Shown in pieces: positions 1 to 6,075 of a DNA stretch of 7,762 nt (position 1 is the first letter of the stretch; each line of letters opens with the position of its first letter). Made by a program: the position numbers and the translations under genes. This DNA comes from Thiotrichaceae bacterium. GTDB lineage: Bacteria > Pseudomonadota > Gammaproteobacteria > Thiotrichales > Thiotrichaceae. The notes under the pieces are model-generated. The model was not told where the DNA came from, did no database searches, and worked only from the letters and a program-made list of their open reading frames with translations. The DNA is taken from assembly GCA_027024625.1 (NCBI GenBank), contig JALVRY010000015.1:1-7762 (forward strand), given 5' to 3'.

Positions 1-1136
1 TTCCAAGGGGAGATTATCGTGTTGATAGTGCTTGGACTGAGCAACAAATAACACAAGCAATGATTGGCTGGGGACTAGGCGCTTATACTTTTGAAGCTTA
101 TCAACAAAATAAGCAAGATATAATGGACACACCGCATGTCTTAGTTCCACATCAACTCTTTGATAGAGTAACTTCTTTTGTTGATGCCATTTATCTAGTA
201 CGTGATCTCATCAACACACCTGCTAATCACATGATGCCTGAACAACTTTCTAATGTTGCTTCCCAATTAGCCCGACAATTTGGCGCCAATTTCTCTGAGG
301 TCGTTGGAGATGCCTTACTGGAAGAAAATTTCCCAACAGTACATGCCGTTGGTCGAGCCAGTGAACACCCATCTCGCTATCTTGAAATCACATGGGGAGA
401 CACCTCCCACCCTCGCCTTACCCTAATTGGCAAAGGTGTTTGCTTTGATTCTGGTGGGCTAGATATAAAACCTTCTCGCTTTATGCGACTAATGAAAAAA
501 GATATGGGCGGAGCGGCTCATGCTCTGGGTTTAGCTAATTTAGTTATGGAAAACAATCTGCCCGTTAATTTGCGAGTATTGATCCCTGCCGTCGAGAATG
601 CTGTATCCGGTAATGCTTTCCGACCTGGGGATGTACTAAGAACTCGCTCAGGAAAGACCGTTGAAATTGATAACACCGATGCCGAGGGGCGTTTAGTCTT
701 ATGCGATGCACTTACCGATGCCGTCGCAGATGATCCTAGTATGGTTATTGATTTTGCAACACTCACCGGTGCAGCTCGTGTTGCACTGGGTACTGAAGTT
801 CCGGCCTATTTTTGCAACACTGAATCTGTTTCAGAAGAACTTGATCAACACGCCAAAGAAAACCAAGAATTGGTTTGGCAACTCCCAATGTACACTGACT
901 ACCTTGATCAACTCAAAAGCGACTACGCAGATTTACTCAACTGCTCGCCCGAAGGCTATGGCGGAGCAATTACTGCTGCATTATTTTTAAATGAATTTGT
1001 TCCTGAAAATATTCCATGGATACATTTTGATGTAATGGCATGGAATAATCGCCAACGTGTTGGTCGCCCTAAAGGTGGTGAAGCAATGGGATTATTTACC
1101 GTATTCTCTTATTTGGAATCAAAATATAGGGTATAG
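1..1136 (+). CDS. M17 family leucyl aminopeptidase, 5'-truncated by the window edge
   Basis: This is a cytosolic metallopeptidase that removes N-terminal amino acids from peptides using two divalent metals; the M17 family usually forms hexamers. The frame is open from base 3 through the ATG at 60 (residues read PRGDYRVDSAWTEQQITQA before it), so the ATG at 60 is internal and the true start lies upstream. Numbering from that ATG, the M17 signature is complete: K125 and D130 in GKGVCFDSGG, K137 in LDIKP, D148 in KKDMGG, and D207, E209 and R211 in NTDAEGR. These match the metal ligands and catalytic Lys/Arg of the family. The C-terminal GGAITAALFLNEFV block and the ending HFDVMAWNNRQRVGRPKGGE are also typical. 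About 377 residues are visible; full-length members have roughly 430-500. No strong terminator follows. Family assignment is firm; the exact subgroup (PepA, PepB or other) is not resolved. Confidence 0.95.
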   Translation, partial: PRGDYRVDSAWTEQQITQAMIGWGLGAYTFEAYQQNKQDIMDTPHVLVPHQLFDRVTSFVDAIYLVRDLINTPANHMMPEQLSNVASQLARQFGANFSEVVGDALLEENFPTVHAVGRASEHPSRYLEITWGDTSHPRLTLIGKGVCFDSGGLDIKPSRFMRLMKKDMGGAAHALGLANLVMENNLPVNLRVLIPAVENAVSGNAFRPGDVLRTRSGKTVEIDNTDAEGRLVLCDALTDAVADDPSMVIDFATLTGAARVALGTEVPAYFCNTESVSEELDQHAKENQELVWQLPMYTDYLDQLKSDYADLLNCSPEGYGGAITAALFLNEFVPENIPWIHFDVMAWNNRQRVGRPKGGEAMGLFTVFSYLESKYRV

Positions 1137-1155
1137 AAAACAAAGCACAAGATGT

Positions 1156-1185
1156 AACACTACATCCCATGTAAATATTAGTGTT
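1156..1185. promoter_or_regulatory. Inverted repeat upstream of the -35 box; possible operator
   Basis: AACACTA (1156-1162) is repeated in reverse complement as TAGTGTT (1179-1185), with a second nested pair ACAT/ATGT (1162-1165, 1169-1172). It ends two bases before the putative -35 box at 1188. An alternative fold pairs GATGTA (1151-1156) with TACATC (1161-1166). No T-run follows, so it is not a clear terminator for the aminopeptidase gene. A regulator-binding site is an inference from position only. Confidence 0.3.
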
Positions 1186-1187
1186 TG

Positions 1188-1216
1188 TTGATATAACTTT
1201 TCGTTTTGCATAGACT
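1188..1216 (+). promoter_or_regulatory. Putative sigma70-type promoter for the miniprotein/PuuD-type unit
   Basis: A -35 box TTGATA (1188-1193, 5/6 to TTGACA) is followed by a 17-bp spacer and a -10 box TAGACT (1211-1216, 4/6 to TATAAT). It sits 37 bp upstream of the miniprotein start and there is no other gene between, so it would drive both the 25-codon gene and the PuuD-type gene. Confidence 0.5.
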
Positions 1217-1253
1217 GTGCGTTGGTATTTTTAATAACACAGGAGGCGTTCAC

Positions 1254-1331
1254 ATGAACCCACTTACATCTATTCTTGGCACTATCGTGTCTGGTTTCGT
1301 TTTAGCAATTATCTTTATGCTCGTTCTTTAA
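1254..1331 (+). CDS. 25-aa single-helix membrane miniprotein
   Basis: An ATG at 1254 is preceded by a perfect Shine-Dalgarno AGGAGG (1241-1246) at 7-nt spacing, the best ribosome site in the window. It opens a 25-codon frame ending at TAA 1329-1331. The product starts MNPLTSILG and continues as one uninterrupted hydrophobic helix (roughly residues 6-25) with no charged residue anywhere, so it should sit in the inner membrane. It lies 64 bp upstream of the PuuD-type gene on the same strand, downstream of a good promoter, so the two are probably co-transcribed. Single-helix miniproteins encoded next to membrane redox proteins (CydX with cytochrome bd is the known example) often act as small accessory subunits; that role here is inference. 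I recognise no named family. It is too short for most gene callers. Confidence 0.7.
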   Translation: MNPLTSILGTIVSGFVLAIIFMLVL

Positions 1332-1349
1332 GAGAAAACAACTCTTAAA
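1327..1349 (+). other. Hairpin spanning the miniprotein stop codon
   Basis: TTTAAGAG (1327-1334) pairs perfectly with CTCTTAAA (1342-1349) around a 7-nt loop. The TAA stop of the miniprotein lies within the left arm. No T-run follows, so it is not a classical terminator; it may stabilise or process the mRNA between the two genes, or be incidental. Confidence 0.35.
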
Positions 1350-1395
1350 AACAGCAACATAAAAATCTCTCAAAATTTAGGGTAGGAAAACATAA

Positions 1396-1899
1396 ATGGA
1401 AGGCTTAAATATTTTATCTTTAACAGTTTGGTTTCATGTAATGGCAGGTATTACATGGATTGGTTTATTGTACTATTTCAACTTTGTGCAAGTACCAGCC
1501 GTTGGACAAGCGCTAGCTGACAATGATCCAGGTCCTGCTGCAATCAATAAATACGTTGCTCCACGTGCATTGCTTTGGTTCCGTTGGGCAGCTGTTGCTA
1601 CATTCATCACAGGTCTTTCTGCATTAGAAAGCTTGGGTGTTGGTATTGTAAACGCATTCACACTTGCTGAAGGTGCTCAAATCATTGGCTTGGGCGCATG
1701 GTTAGGTACTATCATGCTATTTAATGTTTGGGTGCTCATTTGGCCAAATCAGAAGAAGATTCTAGGCATGGTTGACGCAACTGCAGACGAAATCGCTAAA
1801 GCAAAGAAAGTTGCTTTAATGGCTTCACGTACTAATACATTGCTTTCAATCCCAATGTTGATGTTCATGGTAAGCTATGGACACGGTATGCCTTACTAA
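1396..1899 (+). CDS. PuuD-type (urate hydroxylase N-terminal-like) membrane protein
   Basis: This 167-aa integral membrane protein resembles the membrane domain of urate hydroxylase PuuD (Urate_ox_N family), recognised from the N-terminal WFHVMAGITWIGLLYYFNFVQVP block and the C-terminal SRTNTLLSIPMLMFMVSYGHG block. Four helices are visible at about 7-30, 56-76, 95-117 and 144-161. The protein contains only two histidines, H14 in helix 1 and H163 just after helix 4; both sit in the recognisable blocks and could ligate haem, which is inference. Full PuuD carries a C-terminal cytochrome c domain; here there is no CxxCH and the protein ends right after the membrane part. No purine catabolism gene is visible, so urate oxidation should not be assumed. 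The start is supported by AGGA (1384-1387) 8 nt upstream. A strong terminator follows 55 bp after the stop. Confidence 0.82.
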   Translation: MEGLNILSLTVWFHVMAGITWIGLLYYFNFVQVPAVGQALADNDPGPAAINKYVAPRALLWFRWAAVATFITGLSALESLGVGIVNAFTLAEGAQIIGLGAWLGTIMLFNVWVLIWPNQKKILGMVDATADEIAKAKKVALMASRTNTLLSIPMLMFMVSYGHGMPY

Positions 1900-1954
1900 G
1901 AAGTAAAAATTCTTAGTAAATAATCTGTGAATCATTAACTGGTTCATCAAATAC

Positions 1955-1993
1955 AAAAAAGCCCGATACTGTTTCTACATATCGGGCTTTTTT
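1955..1993. terminator. Bidirectional intrinsic terminator
   Basis: GCCCGATA (1961-1968) pairs perfectly with TATCGGGC (1980-1987) around an 11-nt loop. The stem is flanked by A6 (1955-1960) and T6 (1988-1993), so each strand's transcript has a GC-rich hairpin followed by a U-run. It lies between the convergent PuuD-type gene (ending 1899) and the LuxR-type gene (ending 2011) and should serve both. Confidence 0.92.
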
Positions 1994-2010
1994 GTCTTCA
2001 GTTACAAGCA

Positions 2011-2520
2011 TTACAAAAGATCTTCAAAGAACCATGCCGCTAAGGCATGACGACCACCTAATCCAGATTTACTATAAATAGATGAAGCATGATGCCTAAC
2101 AGTCTTTTCTTGTGTATGACGTAACTTAGCAATTTCCTTAAAACTTAATCCCTTTAGCAATAGCAAAGCAATAACTTGCTCACTCTTAGTTAAAGACCAT
2201 TTTCTAAATTGCCAATCAATCACTTTTCTGAAGTGTTTTTTTCCTTCTTTTAAAAGAATATGAGAAGCCTCTAGTTGTTTTTTAGTTTCCTGTAATTGCT
2301 GCGATAAATTTATCTGCTCTCTACGTTGTTTTTGAGCCTCCAAATACAACTGGAGCAAAATAACTAATGATAACAAGATAACAATAACCTCTGACATCAT
2401 GTGCCATACCGTTACCTTGCCTTCAATAAATTCTGAGAATTCCCCCACTATATCGGTACTACTAAAGATGGCAACTGTTACTAACATAACCGCTAATGCA
2501 AGCTTTTGAATCTTTGGCAT
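2011..2520 (-). CDS. Membrane-anchored LuxR-type HTH transcriptional regulator
   Basis: This 169-aa protein has two predicted membrane helices (about residues 5-20 and 43-60), then a charged, heptad-like stretch (about 61-95, rich in K, Q, E and L) consistent with a coiled coil, and a C-terminal LuxR/GerE-type helix-turn-helix (about 108-165). The HTH is recognisable from SLTKSEQVIALLLLKGLSFKEIA, then the recognition helix EKTVRHHASSIYSKSG and a closing RHALAAWFFEDLL. It has no receiver domain or autoinducer-binding domain. The layout suggests a regulator tethered to the inner membrane that dimerises through the coiled coil and binds DNA while anchored; what it senses is unknown. The short loop between the helices is about 20 residues (21-42). 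Weak ribosome sites AAAGG (10-14 nt upstream) and AGGAT directly before the ATG support this start. It is convergent with the PuuD-type gene and shares its terminator. Confidence 0.85.
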   Translation of the reverse strand: MPKIQKLALAVMLVTVAIFSSTDIVGEFSEFIEGKVTVWHMMSEVIVILLSLVILLQLYLEAQKQRREQINLSQQLQETKKQLEASHILLKEGKKHFRKVIDWQFRKWSLTKSEQVIALLLLKGLSFKEIAKLRHTQEKTVRHHASSIYSKSGLGGRHALAAWFFEDLL

Positions 2521-2579
2521 ATCCTTTTACCTTTGATACAACTTGGGACAATCAAGCATAGTTATAAAATACATTACAT

Positions 2580-2589
2580 TTCCTAGGAA
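2580..2589. promoter_or_regulatory. Perfect 10-bp palindrome, possible operator of the LuxR-type gene
   Basis: TTCCTAGGAA is its own reverse complement and lies 60 bp upstream of the LuxR-type start codon, a usual distance for autoregulation by a dimeric HTH protein. A single short palindrome can arise by chance, so this is weak. Confidence 0.25.
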
Positions 2590-2759
2590 GCTATAGAATA
2601 CTGTCACCGATATAATTTGTGATTTCAGCACAACCATAATCAATATAACGTAAGTTTCACTCTTTTCATCTCATTTATTAAAACAATCGAAAGAAATTTG
2701 AATAGAAAACACTTCTATTTTCTACTTCCTACCACTCGTTTTAGAATATTCGGTCATTT

Positions 2760-2788
2760 TTGTCAGATTAAAAGTCCATAAATATAGA
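2760..2788 (+). promoter_or_regulatory. Putative sigma70-type promoter reading toward the 178-aa membrane protein
   Basis: TTGTCA (2760-2765, 5/6 to TTGACA), a 17-bp spacer and TATAGA (2783-2788, 4/6 to TATAAT). The only downstream gene on this strand is the one starting at 3145, so the transcript would have a leader of about 350 nt containing the MITE-like element at 2918-3076. Confidence 0.4.
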
Positions 2789-2917
2789 CAAGCGGTACTA
2801 CTTTTATAGGTCATAGTGCCTATTCTAATAGAAATAGGGGGAAATCGCCTATTTATCAGTCCATCTTAGCAGCGTATCGTATTCACCTAATAAGAAATTT
2901 AGGGCTTATTTTTACCT

Positions 2918-3076
2918 GAGACCTTTGCATGAAAGGATGACGAGATAAAAAAGAGCGTAATTTTCCCTATTTAGTCTAAAAATGAAGGTAATAGCCGAGC
3001 TTTTGGCTGATTTTTTAGACTAAATAGGGGGAATTCAAGCCTTTTTTATTCGTTAGATCTTTCGTGCAAAGGTCTC
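2918..3076 (+). mobile_element. MITE-like element copy 1 (long form, 159 bp) with perfect 5-bp target duplication
   Basis: The ends are inverted repeats: GAGACCTTTGCATGAAAG (2918-2935) against CTTTCGTGCAAAGGTCTC (3059-3076), 17/18 matching. It is bordered by TACCT on both sides (2913-2917 and 3077-3081), a perfect 5-bp target-site duplication. There is no coding frame. A central stem pairs 2965-2982 with 3012-3029 (18 bp perfect), extended by six more pairs including two G-U outward to 2959/3035. Inside it a small hairpin AGCCGA/TTGGCT (2993-2998, 3003-3008) with loop GCTT precedes a T6 run, so it could act as a terminator on the + strand. The right arm (about 3033-3076) is shared with three other copies in this window. 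The mobilising transposase is not in the window. Confidence 0.88.
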
Positions 3077-3115
3077 TACCTGTATCAGTACCTCAATACA
3101 GCACTGAAACAGGTA
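3077..3115. repeat. 13-bp inverted repeat abutting MITE copy 1
   Basis: TACCTGTATCAGT (3077-3089) and ACTGAAACAGGTA (3103-3115) are reverse complements at 12 of 13 positions, around a 13-nt loop. The outer five bases of the left arm are the target duplication of the MITE, so the element inserted exactly at the edge of this palindrome. It lies 30 bp upstream of the 178-aa gene, where it could be an operator or a leader hairpin. Confidence 0.5.
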
Positions 3116-3144
3116 TTAATCATGCAGAATTCAGGAAATTTATA

Positions 3145-3681
3145 ATGAACTATGAAATTAACAAAGTAAAAACAGGAATTAGCCTCGCTTTATTTGGACT
3201 TTTATTTGGGCTATTTATGGGCGTACTCTTCGGCATATATGAAGATGGTGTAAAAGACTTTATAAACCAAGGTATCGCAATGCACCCTTTGGCTCATACT
3301 GACCCTGCCAAATCTGAAGAAAAAATATGGCGATATGCTCAGCGCTCACATTTTCATGCAATGGGAATTTCGGCAGTTTCCTTAGCTCTTATTTTACTCG
3401 TAATGACGACTTCTTTACGCAGTAGAATGAAATCACTAACAGCAACATTAATTGGCTTAATTAACCTTTATCCAATGGCATGGCTCAGTATGTTTTTGCT
3501 ATCACCAAGCTTAGGAAGGAGTCTCGCACACGAACATATTCTCACTGAACTTCCAACTTACGTTAGCTTAATTGGCGTACTGTCAGGTTTAAGTATATTA
3601 ATCCTGCATATTTACTTTAATATGTTTCATGAAAGAACGGAATTTGAAGATAATTATCGCAAACAGATTATTGAATATTAG
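3145..3681 (+). CDS. Four-helix histidine-bearing membrane protein, family not recognised
   Basis: The product is 178 aa if the ATG at 3145 is used. This start has AGGA (3133-3136) 8 nt upstream; the longer frame begins at a GTG inside the MITE's inverted end and is rejected. Four membrane helices are apparent at about 11-32, 71-89, 98-118 and 138-157. Between helices 1 and 2 is a hydrophilic loop with H47 and H51 (MHPLAHTDPAKSEEK), leading into IWRYAQRSHFHAMG with H69 and H71 at the membrane edge; further histidines are H129, H131, H155 and H162. The HxH at the start of helix 2 could bind haem or a metal, but that is inference. No family name can be given. It converges on the hybrid kinase gene and is enclosed by two MITE copies, one 69 bp upstream of its start and one 39 bp after its stop. 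Confidence 0.78.
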   Translation: MNYEINKVKTGISLALFGLLFGLFMGVLFGIYEDGVKDFINQGIAMHPLAHTDPAKSEEKIWRYAQRSHFHAMGISAVSLALILLVMTTSLRSRMKSLTATLIGLINLYPMAWLSMFLLSPSLGRSLAHEHILTELPTYVSLIGVLSGLSILILHIYFNMFHERTEFEDNYRKQIIEY

Positions 3682-3696
3682 ACCTAATCACTCCTT

Positions 3697-3896
3697 AAAA
3701 AGCCACTAAACTTCGCTCTGAGCCCTTTGCATAAAAGGATAACGAGAAAAGAGAGCATAATTTCCCTATTTAGTCTAAAAATGAAGGTAGTAAACAGCTA
3801 TTGGCTGTTTTTTTAGACTAAATAGGGGGAATTCAAACCTTTTTTATTCGTTAGATCTTTCGTACAAAGATCTCACTCTGTTTTTAGCGGCTCTTT
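3697..3896 (-). terminator. Kinase-gene intrinsic terminator split by MITE copy 2
   Basis: Arms 3697-3710 and 3883-3896 are complementary. Read on the - strand, AAAGAGCCGCTAAA pairs with TTTAGTGGCTTTTT at all 14 positions, including two G-U pairs, and ends in U5. The 5' arm contains the last codons and TAA stop of the kinase gene. The 155-bp MITE copy 2 plus its duplication lies in the loop; without it the loop would be about 12 nt. On the + strand the two wobble positions become A-C mismatches, so the structure fits the - strand gene best. Confidence 0.6.
3720..3874 (+). mobile_element. MITE-like element copy 2 (long form, 155 bp)
   Basis: It is the same family and orientation as the copy at 2918, with the same central stem (3764-3781 with 3810-3827, identical 18-bp arms) and near-identical right arm to 3874. 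The terminal repeats have decayed (GAGCCCTTTGCA against GATCTC at the far end). The flanks GCTCT (3715-3719) and ACTCT (3875-3879) match 4/5, compatible with an aged 5-bp duplication. The inner hairpin differs in sequence from copy 1, AAACAGC/GCTGTTT (3792-3798, 3804-3810), but again forms a stem running into T7. It lies between convergent genes, inside the split terminator. Confidence 0.85.
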
Positions 3897-6031
3897 ATTA
3901 TCTTTTGTACTAGATCAAATTCATGTTGCAATGCAACACAAACATTATCCACATCATCTGATGCAACGGCTTTATCATCAATTTGAACTAATAATTCCTC
4001 TAACTTCGTGCTGCCATATAGATTAAGCGAGCCTTTTAAGCGGTGAGCTAATATAGCGGCATCATCCCATTTTTTTGCTTTTAAGATACGTAATAAAGTA
4101 GGCTTTTCCTTAGTAATCACTTTATCAATTTTCTTAAAAAACTTACCTGCAGATTTAGCTCCTAGCATATCAATCACATTGTCTAGCTTTTCCTTAACTT
4201 CAGCCGCAGAATCCCGCTGCTTTTGCACAATGTGCATCTTTACTGTATTTTCTCCAAACTGATTATCTTCATGTGGAATCCAATCCAATAATGTTTGTTT
4301 TAGCTTATATGGATCAATAGGTTTGGTTAAAAAGCCATCCATTCCATAGGCTAAGGCTTTCTTTCTTTCAACAATTCTGGCATTAGCCGTTAGTGCAATA
4401 ACAGGAATGTCAGACCATGCTGGGTTTGAATGAATAACATCTAAGGCCTCATACCCTGTCATCTCTGGCATTTGTAAATCCATAAGCACTAAATCAGGCA
4501 AGTCTTCACTCAATAGCCAAAATGCCTCTTTAGCACTGCTAGCAATACGAACTTTTAGACCATATATCGTTAATATTTCTTTCGCTATTTCTTGATTAAG
4601 CTCATCATCATCAACCAATAAAATATCTTTACCCGATAAAACAGGAATAAATGCTAGGGCTGTTGCAGGCTTTTGTTCTTCTTCAATTGCCTCAAAGTCA
4701 GCATTAACAACATCAAACCATGCTTGGAAAGAGAAAGTTGTCCCCTCGCCAATTACGCTCTCCACTTCTATTGAGCTATCCATCATACTTAATATGCGCT
4801 GGCTAATCGCTAAACCAAGCCCTGTACCGCCATGCTTACGCGTATCCGATGTATTTAACTGAGTAAATGATTCAAACAATTTTGATTGGTCTTTTTCAGC
4901 AATGCCAGGACCTGTGTCAATAACACTAAACTCTATTTTAATTTGATCTTTCTTATCCTCAAGCCGCTTAACTTGCAAGATAACACCACCTTCTTGCGTA
5001 AATTTAATTGCATTAGCTGATAAATTCGTGAGAACTTGTGTTAGGCGCAATGGATCACCAACTAAGTTTTCTTCAAGATTTTCATCAAGCTCAAGATCGA
5101 AACTTAATGATTTCTTATGTGCTTGCGTTTCTACATGCGTTTTTACCGTATCCAACACACCAACTAGACTAAAGCTCGTTTCTTCTAACTCCAGCTGCCC
5201 CGCTTCTATACGGGAAAAGTCCAAGATAGAGTTAATAATACCTAATAGAGACTCTGAAGCCTGCTGTAGCTTTGAAACATAAGCACTTTGCTTCTCGGAT
5301 AATTGTGTTTTTTCTAAGAGGTAGCCAATACCAACAACAGCATTCATCGGCGTCCGAATTTCATGGCTCATATTGGCCAAGAAATTGGTCTTAGCCTCAT
5401 TCATATTACGCTCAATCACCGCCGATTCATGCAGACGAAAGCTCGCCTCACTTGAATTCCAGGCACCAAGAATAACGGGTATATCCAAAACCAATATTAA
5501 TGCAGCAGTAACTTGGTATGTTTCACTATCGATAAAATACAATCTAACCGCAATGGCAAGCATAATAGGCTGTGAAAATACCACTACAGCAAACTTATCA
5601 ACAGATTGTGTAAAAGAAGCACCACTAGCTAAACCAATTGCAATGATTATTAGTAGTAGTTGATAATCTACATTATCCTCAGGAAAAAGAGCAATTGTAA
5701 CTGCCCCCCACGCTACTCCTAAAATCAAAGAACCCGCAATAAACCACTTGTACCAATAGTTTATATTTTTATCTTGCAAGGGGCGTTTAAAATATTGCCA
5801 AGAAATCCCCCACTTAATAATCAATGCGATACTAAGTACAGCAAACCAAAATAAAAGTTTTTCAAAAGGGATAATATTGCTAAAAAGATAAAATAAAACA
5901 GCAATACAGATGATATGAGCAAAAATAGCATGTTTTGAATTTCTAAAAAGTAATTCACAGACATGCTCACTCACATTAAGCGACGGCGTATTCACAGCAG
6001 ATGGTAGACTCTTTAATAGCCCTGAATTCAT
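3884..6031 (-). CDS. Hybrid sensor histidine kinase (6 TM, HisKA, HATPase, REC, Hpt)
   Basis: This 715-aa inner-membrane phosphorelay kinase has, in order: six hydrophobic helices at about 35-54, 59-75, 96-116, 123-141, 147-166 and 174-191 with short loops and no large periplasmic domain; a HisKA dimerisation domain with phosphorylatable H223 in NFLANMSHEIRTPMN; an ATPase domain with N340 (NAIKFT), D372 (DTGPGI), F386/F389 and GGTGLGL at 401-407; a receiver with acidic D474-D476, phospho-acceptor D518 (LMDLQMP), T548 and K570; and an Hpt domain with H663 in AHRLKGSLNLYG. All key residues are intact. The order and length resemble Xanthomonas RpfC (about 726 aa), but no rpfF or rpfG is nearby and the similarity is architectural. 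I prefer the ATG at 6031, preceded by GGTGG; an in-frame ATG at 6055 (8 residues longer) has no Shine-Dalgarno. The 3' end lies in a terminator arm split by a MITE. Confidence 0.95.
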   Translation of the reverse strand: MNSGLLKSLPSAVNTPSLNVSEHVCELLFRNSKHAIFAHIICIAVLFYLFSNIIPFEKLLFWFAVLSIALIIKWGISWQYFKRPLQDKNINYWYKWFIAGSLILGVAWGAVTIALFPEDNVDYQLLLIIIAIGLASGASFTQSVDKFAVVVFSQPIMLAIAVRLYFIDSETYQVTAALILVLDIPVILGAWNSSEASFRLHESAVIERNMNEAKTNFLANMSHEIRTPMNAVVGIGYLLEKTQLSEKQSAYVSKLQQASESLLGIINSILDFSRIEAGQLELEETSFSLVGVLDTVKTHVETQAHKKSLSFDLELDENLEENLVGDPLRLTQVLTNLSANAIKFTQEGGVILQVKRLEDKKDQIKIEFSVIDTGPGIAEKDQSKLFESFTQLNTSDTRKHGGTGLGLAISQRILSMMDSSIEVESVIGEGTTFSFQAWFDVVNADFEAIEEEQKPATALAFIPVLSGKDILLVDDDELNQEIAKEILTIYGLKVRIASSAKEAFWLLSEDLPDLVLMDLQMPEMTGYEALDVIHSNPAWSDIPVIALTANARIVERKKALAYGMDGFLTKPIDPYKLKQTLLDWIPHEDNQFGENTVKMHIVQKQRDSAAEVKEKLDNVIDMLGAKSAGKFFKKIDKVITKEKPTLLRILKAKKWDDAAILAHRLKGSLNLYGSTKLEELLVQIDDKAVASDDVDNVCVALQHEFDLVQKIIKSR

Positions 6032-6075
6032 AACACCACCACAATAAGGAACCATGAATTAGGGGAGGTTAGATT

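Larger units (their letters stand above)
2521..2917. other. Intergenic region without a gene; promoter-like and palindromic signals
   Basis: No credible coding frame is seen on either strand. It holds a 10-bp perfect palindrome TTCCTAGGAA (2580-2589) about 60 bp upstream of the LuxR-type gene; a 7-bp hairpin AATAGAA/TTCTATT (2701-2707, 2713-2719); the promoter-like element at 2760-2788; a CCTATT/AATAGG/CCTATTT triple set (2819-2854) capable of two alternative hairpins; and AATAAG/CTTATT followed by T-rich DNA (about 2890-2912). It ends at the first MITE-like element. Confidence 0.5.

Noticed and set aside
518..990. Overlapping frames on both strands within the aminopeptidase gene (518-766 minus, 706-990 plus)
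   Set aside because: They lie wholly inside a well-conserved M17 coding region, have no ribosome sites and no recognisable protein features.
1473..1661. 62-aa minus-strand frame inside the PuuD-type gene
   Set aside because: Shadow of a conserved membrane protein with no independent support.
2616..2632. TTGTG...CACAA dyad resembling a CRP site
   Set aside because: The spacing between TGTG and CACA is 7 rather than the 8 of the CRP consensus, and flanking bases do not fit.
3064..3144. N-terminal extension of the 178-aa membrane protein from a GTG
   Set aside because: The GTG lies in the MITE's inverted end, has no ribosome site, and the ATG at 3145 has AGGA at good spacing.
5028..5663. Plus-strand frames inside the hybrid kinase gene
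   Set aside because: Antisense to conserved HisKA and membrane segments; composition is that of a shadow frame.
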